In this document: piece by piece, positions 1-6,150 of the stretch
How the letters are laid out: every line of letters begins with the position of its first letter
Position numbering within the stretch: position 1 is the stretch's first letter
NCBI GenBank assembly: GCA_964439835.1
Contig: CAYTPQ010000121.1
Location: forward strand, 1 to 6,270
Reading direction: 5' to 3'
Origin: JAGNLM01 sp964439835
GTDB lineage: Bacteria > Pseudomonadota > Gammaproteobacteria > JAABTG01
DNA: 6,270 nucleotides
The notes under the pieces: model-generated
Seen by the model: only the letters and a program-made list of their open reading frames with translations
What the model was told of the DNA's origin: nothing
Databases searched by the model: none
Made by a program: the position numbers and the translations under genes

Positions 1-850
1 GTCCAGCCGGAAGCTCTCCGATCTGGCCAGGAGGATTCTGCCCAGGTACAGGCTGAGGGATGTCGTACTTCCACAGGACTGCACTGAGCAGCTGCGGGAT
101 ATAGAGGCCTATGTGAGAAACCAGGGCAGGGTCTACGAGGAGTGGGGCTTTGGCAGGCTGTCCTTGGGCAAGGGTCTGAATATCCTCTTTTCCGGGGATT
201 CGGGAACAGGAAAGACGATGGCTGCAGAGGCCCTTGCCTGTGAGCTGGGCCTCGAGCTGTACAAGATCGACCTCTCCACAGTGGTGAGCAAGTACATCGG
301 CGAGACGGAGAAGAACCTCTCCCGGATCTTCGCCGAGGCGGAGGAGAGCAACGCCATCCTTTTTTTCGATGAGGCAGATGCCATCTTCGGCAAGAGGAGC
401 GAGGTCAAGGACGCCCACGACAGGTATGCCAATGTGGAGATAGGCTACCTCCTGCAGAAGATGGAGGAGCACGAGGGAATAGTGGTGCTGGCGACCAACC
501 TCGACCAGAACCTGGACGAGGCCTTCAAGAGGAGGATGCACTTTGTGGTGAGGTTTCCGTTTCCGGGCGAGGAGAGCCGCCTTGAGATCTGGAGAAGTCT
601 TATGCCCGCAGAGGCGGCGGTGGCGGAGGACGTGGATTTTGATTTCCTGGCCAGGGCATTTCAGATCTCGGGGGGCAACATCAAGAATGTGCTGGTGGCT
701 GCGGCGTTCCTGGCTGCGGAGGAGTCGGAGTCTGATGTTATTACTATGGATCACATGGTAAGGGCGACGGCCAGGGAGATGAAAAAGCTAGGGAAAATCT
801 GTGGGGAGAGCGAGCTTCGGCAGTACTACGGCATGGTGAAAGGGAAGTGA
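1..850 (+). CDS. eCIS-type AAA+ ATPase, 3' part (5' end beyond window)
   Basis: The reading frame is open from nt 2, so the GTG at 113 is internal and the true start lies upstream; 282 C-terminal codons are visible. Numbering from the first visible codon, it has Walker A GDSGTGKT (65-72, K71), Walker B ILFFDEAD (D123, E124), sensor 1 ATN (N166), paired arginines FKRRM (R177, R178) as candidate arginine finger, and sensor 2 GGNIKNV (224-230). The segment before Walker A (ARRILPRYRLRDVVLP) is typical of the AAA+ proteins encoded in eCIS loci (Afp15/Pvc15-like), which are thought to act in particle assembly or cargo handling in the cytoplasm. Family members usually have a long N-terminal region, here outside the window. 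The neighbour 9 nt downstream is a DUF4157 cargo, a classic eCIS arrangement. Arginine codons are mostly AGG/AGA (17 of 22 by hand count). A generic AAA+ (CDC48/FtsH-like) identity is less likely. Confidence 0.85.
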   Translation, partial: SSRKLSDLARRILPRYRLRDVVLPQDCTEQLRDIEAYVRNQGRVYEEWGFGRLSLGKGLNILFSGDSGTGKTMAAEALACELGLELYKIDLSTVVSKYIGETEKNLSRIFAEAEESNAILFFDEADAIFGKRSEVKDAHDRYANVEIGYLLQKMEEHEGIVVLATNLDQNLDEAFKRRMHFVVRFPFPGEESRLEIWRSLMPAEAAVAEDVDFDFLARAFQISGGNIKNVLVAAAFLAAEESESDVITMDHMVRATAREMKKLGKICGESELRQYYGMVKGK

Positions 851-856
851 AGGTGA
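851..856 (+). promoter_or_regulatory. Shine-Dalgarno AGGTGA for the cargo gene
   Basis: AGGTGA lies directly after the ATPase stop codon. ATG codons follow at 860, 863 and 869, giving spacers of 3, 6 and 12 nt. The 6-nt spacing favours ATG 863 as the real start, one residue shorter than the longest frame. The 9-nt gap to the ATPase gene, with no room for a separate promoter, implies co-transcription. Confidence 0.6.
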
Positions 857-859
857 CTG

Positions 860-1216
860 ATGATGGAGATGTCTGCGGTTAAGTCGGATAAGAGCACTAA
901 GGCGGAGGCTTCGCAGGATGGTGCGAGGGTAAGGCCTGCTGTTGAGGGTAGCAAGAAGATGGAGCTGGACCCCCTGCGGGCCCTGGTGCAGGGGAGAGAG
1001 TGCAGAAGCTGCGGAACCTCGGTCGAATTGGTGGCCCAGAGGATGGCAGCGCTGCCGGGAGCGCAGAGGAGGGAGGCGGCGATGGCGCTGCAGAGGAGCA
1101 GGGGGAACAGGTTTGTGCAGGCGATGGCGGCGCGGGCCAAGCTCATGCAAGGCGGAAGCGAGCAGCGACAAGCCCAGAACTTTGCCCCGACGCCTGTATC
1201 GCCTGTCGTGCAACGC
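860..1216 (+). other. Cargo leader region with LQRxxGNR motif (domain)
   Basis: Residues 1-119 are rich in Lys, Glu, Ala and Arg and look disordered for the first 45 or so. A lone C48-x-x-C51 pair follows, then an amphipathic helical stretch ending in LQRSRGNRFV (77-86). The L-Q-R-x-x-G-N-R motif recurs ahead of DUF4157 in many eCIS-associated proteins and is plausibly part of the packaging or recognition signal (inference). The region ends at PVVQR (115-119), a short motif often seen immediately before a folded module in these proteins. Confidence 0.55.
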
Positions 1217-4200
1217 TATGTCAAGGTCGGATTATATGAGGGCTCCCTGGGGATGGATCATATCGGAGTGGGAGTCAACTCGGAGAAGACAAAGGGCTTC
1301 AGCCCGAAAGCAGGGCTAGGCAGTGAGGCGGAGAAGGGATCCTGGGTGGAGGGCAAGGTGAAGGAAGACCACGATCTGATCGACAGCCGGACCATCGGGA
1401 CAAATCCCGGGCAAGAGGCCCGCCTGCAGGCCGCTATGAATCGGTCCGAGTCATCATCAAAGAAGTTCCACCTGTACCAGCACAACTGCGCCCAGCATGG
1501 TGCACAGATTCTGAACTCTGTAGGTCTGGGTGTAAAAAGCTCTCCCATGCCAAGAGCGTTCTTTGAGGGGCTAAAGAAGCAGTTTGAGCCGGGGCAGGAG
1601 GAGGCGAAGGGGCAGCCGGTGCAGGGGAGATTCGAATCGGATGTGCACGCAGCGGTGCCGAAAGCTGAGGAGCCCAGGCCCAACCGCACGGGGATGCCGG
1701 AACGGTTGAAGGCGGGGATCGAATCGCTCTCAGGGATCGACATGTCGGATGTGCGGGTGCACACCAACTCGCCGAAGCCGGCGCGGTTGAATGCCCTGGC
1801 CTACACCCAAGGTAACCAGATTTACCTGGGACCAGGGCAGGAGAGGTATCTTCCGCACGAGGCCTGGCATGCGGTGCAGCAGAAGCAGGGGAGGGTGAGG
1901 GCAACGCGGCAGATGATAGAAAAAGTGGCGGTCAATGATGAGGTGAGGTTGGAGGGGGAGGCGGATCGGATGGGGGACAGCGCAGTCAAAACGGGGACCG
2001 CGCTTGTCACGGATGTTGACCACCGTTCGGCAGACCCGTTGTCCGCCCAGTCCAGTGCAGGCCTCATCCACGAGGCGCCAGGCCGCAGAGACGAGCCCGC
2101 CGCGGTGGGCTCCCGAACTCTCGCGCGTGGTCGCGAGGTAGTGCTCGGCCGCGACACAACACAGGCAGAATCCAACGCCGGGCACGCGCTGATTGGCCAC
2201 CGCCCTTCCAACCTGATCCAGCAGGCAAAGGTGTGTACGTCCGCGAGGGCACAGCCGAAACGCGAACGCGCTTTCATTACAGCGCGTACGGCCGACACCG
2301 ACGCGCGCGGCCAACAGGTTCTGTCAGGACCGCAATCAATGATCGACGGCGACACCGCGGCTGTCACGCAGCTCAAGTTGCTCAGTTTGCCGCACCCGAC
2401 CCAACCTGATCAGGTGTGGGAGGTGGATACCAGGGGACAAGGTGCGGAGTACCTCAAAAATTGGATCGATGAGGCTGCACTCAACTTCCCGGCCGCGATC
2501 GAGTCGCTGATCAAAGAGCTGCAGTCGATCCCTAAGCCCTCGGAGTTAGAGATACAGCTCTTTAATTACGCTAGGTACAAGCTAGGCAACCGCCAGGATG
2601 AACCCTTGGTCGCGGAAGTCGAACTTGGTGGGCTGCAGGGCGGTCGGCAATATGCACCAAACATCACGCCGCATCTGATCGCGGCCCACCGCAGAGATTA
2701 CGTGTCTGGGCGCCCCTACCTCCAGGAGGGAGAAGGCAACCTCGTGGCAAGATCACTTAAGGTCACCGCGGATGTCTTCGATAAGCCGAGTGACGCGGAG
2801 CCGCTGATCCGCCGGATGGAAAAAATCGGTGAAGGCCCCACCGTTGGTGTGCTGCTATTCGTCAACGGTAACCACTACCTTGTTCTCACACGCGATCCTG
2901 GGGGCGAACTGTTTGACCTCGACAATCACCACTACAGAATTGAATATAACACAGTCAGCGACGGCGACTGCTTGATCGATGGCCTGCACTTCATCCGCTA
3001 CCATCGCCCATCGACGATTGCCGAGCGCCTCGCAAGCCGCCGGTTAGTCGCCCGCGGACTCAGCGATGAGGACATCCGCAACACGCTCGTCGCCGCGATT
3101 AGTGATCTGCTTGAGGGCCGGCCGGTCGAGGGACTCGGGACCGAGGTGAGGACGTTGGTGAATAGCGATTCGCTGCTCCAGCAGTTACATACACATGCGC
3201 GGGACAAGCGCGGCAAGGAGCAGCAGGCCAAGCTCGGGCCGTCTCCGGCGATGTCGTCCCCATCCTCGCCGTCGATGGGCGAGCCCGTGATTGGTCTTGA
3301 AGATGTTACGTACCTTGGGCCGACCCGATCCCTGAACGAGGCAAATCTCGAGCCTGAGGACCTCGTGGCCGAGATGCATGACAAGCGAGCGAAGTTCGGC
3401 AAGCCGGTCCATCGCGGTCTGCTTGAGGTCGAGTATGCACAGATCGACAAGAAGCGCGTGCCTTGTGTTCGCTTGTACCTCACTGTCGTAAACGCACAAA
3501 CGATGACGGATGTCGATGTCCACCGCGGCTATGCGCGGTCGAAGTACAAGGACGTGCAGCAGACTGTCGACGGGACAATCGTCATCTCGAGCGTCGCGCA
3601 GACAGATCAGTTCAAGGATCAGACGGTCTATATCAACGCCGGACGCCCACTGCGCGCCCTCAAGTGGGCGGCCAAATACATCGTCGAGCATCAGGAAAAG
3701 GCCGAGAGATTTTCCAGAGAGGCGGCCATATTGCGCAACCAAGCCAAGGAGCCCCAGCAGGATCCGGTGAAAGCTAGTCAGTTAGAGGGGCAGGCGCGCG
3801 AGAATGAAGCGCAGGCGGCTGAGCTTCAAAATCCGCTTATCCGCAGTTTCCTCGTTCCGCTCGACGAATTCAACAAGATCATCGCAACTGCGGTCCACCA
3901 GGACGACAAGCAGGCACATCCGGGCGCGCCGGAAAATTCCGACCAGCAAGCGGCGCCGAACCAATACGGCTTTTCAGCCGAGCACATCGAGCAACTGCGC
4001 AAGCATGCGGTACTCCACTCGCTGATCACCTACTCGGAAAACTCGGACCGTGTGAACGCTCAAGACTTGGCGCGTAATACTGGCACAGGTGGCGGCACAG
4101 TGCTGCCCACCAGCGACTTGCGTGGGCGCATCGCTGTTCCAGAGCAGGGCCTGAGAGAAGCCCTATGGGTCTCGAACAATCAGTTCCGCGGACACGAGGG

Positions 4201-5557
4201 CGAGGGCGACATTGCGCACAAGCTGACCCAGCACTACGGGACATGGCTGCAGAGCATTAAAGGCGGCGATCGGGCACCGCTCAACCCGTTCCTTGAAGGG
4301 ACTGCCGCGAAAATCCCATACAAGAGACGGCACGACATGATGCAGCTGTACCTGAAAGACAACGGGATCGACACTGGGAACGCCGACGCGGTCTCCCTTT
4401 TCATGGATGGAGTTGTCGCACCCTGGGCCTCGCTCGGCGAGGCGACTTATCTCCTTGGCCAGGACTACAACCGGCTCAAGGACGATACGGAGGTCCGCTC
4501 TACATTGGACCCCTCGACCAATGCGTTCGGCTTGTGCCGCGCGAATCTCGCAGAGATACGGAAGCAGCAGCAGGTTACAGGGCAAGAGATCGATAAAAAG
4601 ATCGGCGAGATGATTAAAGACCATTCGGCGACCCCGGTGCAAATTCTCGATCTGATGATCGAGCGCCACCCCGAACTCGAGAAGTTCTATGCCGAGAGCT
4701 CGAACCCGGCACAGGGATACCGGTTCTACGAACACGCCCAACTCGTGCTGGAGAAATACCTGCAGATCGCGCGCCTGCCGCGTAACCTCGGACGCAAACG
4801 CTCGATGCCCCTAGGCACGGTCGTGAAGATGATCCTTTTCCACGACATGCATAAGTGGTCATCGCGCTGGCAATACGGTAAGGGCCGTGACGCCAGCCGT
4901 AAGCATGGCATGGAGGAAGGCCAAGCCGAGCATGTGCTGCCCGCGCAGGCGCTGGCGCGCTACCAAGATATCTTCGGATCTGGTGCCGAAGGAGAACAAC
5001 AGGCGCGTATCGCGCGCGTTATGGTCGATGGCGATCCGTTCGGCGACTATATGAAGGGAGAAGAGAGCACGGACAAAAGGAACAAAGCGTTCCTAGCGAT
5101 TATCGCAATGGCGCGTGCGGCTGGTATCCCGTTTTCTGAGTACCAAATCTTCTTCAAGGACCTGCATGAGTTCTACCAAGCCGACTTCAGCTCCTACACC
5201 AAGACGGGACAATACGTGGAGTGGACACATCGAAAGGAAGCGTCAGCTATGACCGCGAGTAAGCCGACATTCGACGCGGAGTTCACAATCGTCAACGATA
5301 AGATCGAGGCGACGGAAGATCAAACCCGCCTGCAATACAGCCAGGAAAAAGAAGAGAGGTTCACCGCGCTGGCCAGGATGTTCGAGTCGGAAGATGTCAT
5401 GAGCAAAACGCTCTTTGAGCTCGACCCGACGCTAGCCCTGCGGGGCGACAAAGCGCCTTCTCGGGTAGATCGACAAGACTCCCAAGCCGAGGAGAGTGAT
5501 GACGTGTTGTCCGAGTCGGATGATAGCGAAATGGATATAGTTACACTGTTCGAATAG
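860..5557 (+). CDS. Giant multi-module DUF4157 protein, probable eCIS cargo/toxin
   Basis: This is a 1565-residue protein with no frameshift. Module order by residue: charged leader with LQRSRGNRFV (77-86); permuted papain-like cysteine module (120-240; H134, C210); DUF4157 zincin (279-375; HEAWH 333-337); unrecognised linker (376-503); OTU-like box with H672, D686/D688 and C704; Pro/Ser linker (about 794-808); ADP-ribosyltransferase-like region (about 815-1100, weak) containing a charged coiled-coil-like insert (about 940-988); HD-type domain (about 1280-1450); acidic tail (1540-1565). I see no signal peptide or membrane segment, as expected for a protein loaded into an injection particle rather than exported by Sec. 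Position directly behind an eCIS AAA+ gene supports the cargo role. Arginine codons switch from AGG/AGA-rich (17 of 30) up to about nt 1975 to CGN-rich (only about 15 of 85 AGR) afterwards, suggesting a fused, imported C-terminal part. The TAG stop is followed at once by an in-frame TAA. DUF4157 and the eCIS link are well supported; the activities of the other modules are inferred from short motifs. Confidence 0.9.
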   Translation: MMEMSAVKSDKSTKAEASQDGARVRPAVEGSKKMELDPLRALVQGRECRSCGTSVELVAQRMAALPGAQRREAAMALQRSRGNRFVQAMAARAKLMQGGSEQRQAQNFAPTPVSPVVQRYVKVGLYEGSLGMDHIGVGVNSEKTKGFSPKAGLGSEAEKGSWVEGKVKEDHDLIDSRTIGTNPGQEARLQAAMNRSESSSKKFHLYQHNCAQHGAQILNSVGLGVKSSPMPRAFFEGLKKQFEPGQEEAKGQPVQGRFESDVHAAVPKAEEPRPNRTGMPERLKAGIESLSGIDMSDVRVHTNSPKPARLNALAYTQGNQIYLGPGQERYLPHEAWHAVQQKQGRVRATRQMIEKVAVNDEVRLEGEADRMGDSAVKTGTALVTDVDHRSADPLSAQSSAGLIHEAPGRRDEPAAVGSRTLARGREVVLGRDTTQAESNAGHALIGHRPSNLIQQAKVCTSARAQPKRERAFITARTADTDARGQQVLSGPQSMIDGDTAAVTQLKLLSLPHPTQPDQVWEVDTRGQGAEYLKNWIDEAALNFPAAIESLIKELQSIPKPSELEIQLFNYARYKLGNRQDEPLVAEVELGGLQGGRQYAPNITPHLIAAHRRDYVSGRPYLQEGEGNLVARSLKVTADVFDKPSDAEPLIRRMEKIGEGPTVGVLLFVNGNHYLVLTRDPGGELFDLDNHHYRIEYNTVSDGDCLIDGLHFIRYHRPSTIAERLASRRLVARGLSDEDIRNTLVAAISDLLEGRPVEGLGTEVRTLVNSDSLLQQLHTHARDKRGKEQQAKLGPSPAMSSPSSPSMGEPVIGLEDVTYLGPTRSLNEANLEPEDLVAEMHDKRAKFGKPVHRGLLEVEYAQIDKKRVPCVRLYLTVVNAQTMTDVDVHRGYARSKYKDVQQTVDGTIVISSVAQTDQFKDQTVYINAGRPLRALKWAAKYIVEHQEKAERFSREAAILRNQAKEPQQDPVKASQLEGQARENEAQAAELQNPLIRSFLVPLDEFNKIIATAVHQDDKQAHPGAPENSDQQAAPNQYGFSAEHIEQLRKHAVLHSLITYSENSDRVNAQDLARNTGTGGGTVLPTSDLRGRIAVPEQGLREALWVSNNQFRGHEGEGDIAHKLTQHYGTWLQSIKGGDRAPLNPFLEGTAAKIPYKRRHDMMQLYLKDNGIDTGNADAVSLFMDGVVAPWASLGEATYLLGQDYNRLKDDTEVRSTLDPSTNAFGLCRANLAEIRKQQQVTGQEIDKKIGEMIKDHSATPVQILDLMIERHPELEKFYAESSNPAQGYRFYEHAQLVLEKYLQIARLPRNLGRKRSMPLGTVVKMILFHDMHKWSSRWQYGKGRDASRKHGMEEGQAEHVLPAQALARYQDIFGSGAEGEQQARIARVMVDGDPFGDYMKGEESTDKRNKAFLAIIAMARAAGIPFSEYQIFFKDLHEFYQADFSSYTKTGQYVEWTHRKEASAMTASKPTFDAEFTIVNDKIEATEDQTRLQYSQEKEERFTALARMFESEDVMSKTLFELDPTLALRGDKAPSRVDRQDSQAEESDDVLSESDDSEMDIVTLFE
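1217..1579 (+). other. Permuted papain-like (NlpC/P60-LRAT/PPPDE-type) cysteine module (domain)
   Basis: Residues 120-240 contain MDHIGVGV (H134) on a predicted strand and, about 75 residues later, YQHNCAQHGAQIL (C210) at the start of a predicted helix. His on a G-V strand followed by Asn-Cys on a helix is the order of circularly permuted papain-like enzymes such as LRAT/NlpC and PPPDE, which act as proteases, amidases or acyltransferases. The module sits between the leader and DUF4157. No family can be named securely from sequence alone. Confidence 0.45.
1694..1984 (+). other. DUF4157 zincin-like domain
   Basis: Residues 279-375 begin MPERLKAGIESLSGIDMSDVRVHT, simplified here as the typical MPE-L...G-DMSDVRVH start, and carry LPHEAWHAVQQKQGRV with H333-E334-x-x-H337. 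The third metal ligand is probably one of E361, E365 or E367 in the NDEVRLEGEAD stretch. Both histidines and the glutamate are present, so metal binding and protease activity are possible. In this family the domain is a hallmark of eCIS cargo; whether it cleaves the cargo itself, for example to release modules, is not known from this sequence. Confidence 0.9.
2837..3094 (+). other. OTU-like cysteine protease core, apparently permuted (domain)
   Basis: Residues 660-745 contain VGVLLFVNGNHYLVLT (H672), then ELFDLDNHH (D686, D688), then VSDGDCLIDGLHFI (C704), followed by helices. The D-G-D-C-L box with a following helix is the nucleophile signature of OTU deubiquitinases, and N-H-Y on a strand is their histidine signature. 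In classical OTU domains the cysteine comes first; here His precedes Cys by 32 residues. A circular permutation, or a C48/YopJ-like H-D-C arrangement, would explain this. A ubiquitin-directed activity would imply a eukaryotic target (inference). Confidence 0.4.
3302..4159 (+). other. ADP-ribosyltransferase-like region (tentative domain)
   Basis: Residues about 815-1100 include VDVHRGY (R889), a strand-helix unit INAGRPLRALKWAAKYI (925-941), a charged insert (about 940-988) and NPLIRSFLVPLDEF (991-1004), then NQYGF (1034-1038). An R-G strand, an 'A-l-x-W/F-A' helix and an 'F-x-V-P' strand are in the order expected for ADP-ribosyltransferase folds, but the usual S-T-S and E-x-E motifs are not visible. 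I keep this as a lead only; it could be an unrelated family. Confidence 0.25.
4697..5209 (+). other. HD-type phosphohydrolase-like domain
   Basis: Residues about 1280-1450 carry FYEHAQLVLEKY (H1292), MILFHDMHKW (H1328-D1329), AEHVLPAQALARY (H1358) and MVDGDPFGDY (D1390/D1392), with helices between. This H...HD...H...D spacing fits the HD superfamily of metal-dependent phosphohydrolases, which hydrolyse nucleotides, cyclic nucleotides or related phosphates. A following FYQADFSSYT (1438-1447) belongs to the same conserved block as far as I recall from other DUF4157 cargo C-termini. It is the last folded module, the usual place for the toxic activity. Confidence 0.6.
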
Positions 5558-5573
5558 TAACGATTTGGTCAGC

Positions 5574-5618
5574 GACCGCGGCGTCGACGGTCAACCTGTC
5601 CATTGTGTCGAGATTTTT
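5574..5618 (+). terminator. Weak candidate terminator after the cargo gene
   Basis: GACCG at 5574-5578 and CGGTC at 5588-5592 form a 5-bp stem with a 9-nt loop, and a competing GGTC/GACC hairpin lies at 5567-5577. A T5 run follows at 5614-5618, about 20 nt later. The separation makes a bacterial intrinsic terminator unlikely, but archaeal termination depends mainly on T-runs. The rest of the 156-nt spacer between the cargo stop and hicB shows no gene. Confidence 0.2.
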
Positions 5619-5702
5619 GCTCAGGCGCAGGTTCTGCCTTTTAGGGCGGGTTAGTTGACAGGGCTGGAAATTTGTAATCTCGCCTGGATGAAGAATAAGT
5701 TT

Positions 5703-5706
5703 GGAG
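5703..5706 (+). promoter_or_regulatory. Ribosome-binding site GGAG for the hicB remnant
   Basis: GGAG lies 7 nt before ATG 5714, which fixes the ancestral start of hicB. I could not identify a convincing promoter upstream. Confidence 0.5.
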
Positions 5707-5713
5707 AGACACA

Positions 5714-5910
5714 ATGAATTTCAAAGTGGTGAACCGGCCGAGGAAGGCGGATTTACGATTCATGTGCCATCCCTCCTCGGATGCATCAGCGAGGGCAGAA
5801 CCCGGGAATAGGCGTTGAAGAATATTCTAGAGGCAATAGAGTTGTACTTTGAACCTTTTGAATACCTCGCTCTGCAATCGGAAGCTGAACGTTTGGAACT
5901 TGTGATATGA
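5714..5910 (+). pseudogene. hicB: HicB-family antitoxin, broken by frameshift and nonsense codon
   Basis: Reading from ATG 5714 gives MNFKVVNRP, then the match moves to another frame at about nt 5740 and continues EEGGFTIHVPSLLGCISEGRTRE, a TAG at 5809-5811, and ALKNILEAIELYFEP up to TGA 5908-5910. This is the HicB fold signature (G-G-[FY]...V-P-S-L-P-G-C-x-S-x-G-x-T-x-E-E-A-L-x-N-I-x-E-A-I-E-L-Y). One base is missing near 5738-5741, the TAG stands where the family has Glu (GAG to TAG), and Pro is changed to Leu in PSLLGC. In an intact system HicB neutralises the HicA RNase and represses its own operon; this copy cannot make a full protein. The stop overlaps the hicA start (ATGA). Confidence 0.85.
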
Positions 5911-6133
5911 CCAAAGTTCCGTGTCTGGATTATGAACAGATCGTCAGAGCGCTCCAAAAGATGGATGGGTAATAGTGAGACAAAGGGGAAGTCATATCCG
6001 TCTTCAGAAGCACACACCCAACGAGACTCTCAAGCTAACAGTCCATGCACACCGTCCCATTCTTCGCTCCACCCTCGCCTATATTCTGAAACAGGCAAGA
6101 TTGTCTGCAGACGAGTTTATTGAGCTGCTATAA
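5907..6133 (+). pseudogene. hicA: HicA-family mRNA interferase, broken by frameshift
   Basis: The ATG at 5907 overlaps the hicB stop as ATGA. The frame gives MTKVPCLDYEQIVRALQKM and is then lost after nt 5963, ending at once in TAA, TAG, TGA. Dropping into the frame starting TGG at 5966 restores WVIVRQRGSHIRLQKHTP, then LKLTVHAHRPILRSTLAYI and LKQARLSADEFIELL, ending at TAA 6131-6133. The missing base is best explained by GGG shortened to GG at about 5964 (family motif G-[WF] before V-x-R-Q-x-G-S-H). The catalytic His of G-S-H is retained, while the conserved Pro of T-V-P is His. The intact length would be about 76 residues, normal for HicA, a dsRBD-fold RNase that cleaves mRNA. Confidence 0.85.
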
Positions 6134-6134
6134 C

Positions 6135-6150
6135 ATGAGGCCGACCTCAT
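6135..6150 (+). terminator. Short perfect hairpin after hicA
   Basis: ATGAGG (6135-6140) and CCTCAT (6145-6150) are perfect inverted repeats around a 4-nt loop CCGA, starting 1 nt after the hicA stop. No T-run follows, so if it ends the transcript it is weak or protects the 3' end. The remaining stretch to 6270 shows no coding signal. Confidence 0.3.

Noticed and set aside
113..115. GTG as the start of the ATPase
   Set aside because: The frame stays open to nt 2 and the upstream residues match the family, so this GTG is an internal Val codon.
1258..2376. Several long open frames on the - strand opposite the cargo gene, also at 3185-3742 and 4163-4741
   Set aside because: They are opposite a strongly supported coding frame, have no recognisable domains or ribosome-binding sites, and are expected in high-GC DNA with few stops.
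5655..5680. TTGACA followed by TAATCT as a bacterial promoter for hicB
   Set aside because: The spacing is only 14 nt, the -10 match is poor, and the host may be archaeal.
5932..6123. A 63-codon + strand open frame
   Set aside because: It lies in the wrong frame of the hicA remnant, which has a clear family match in two other frames.
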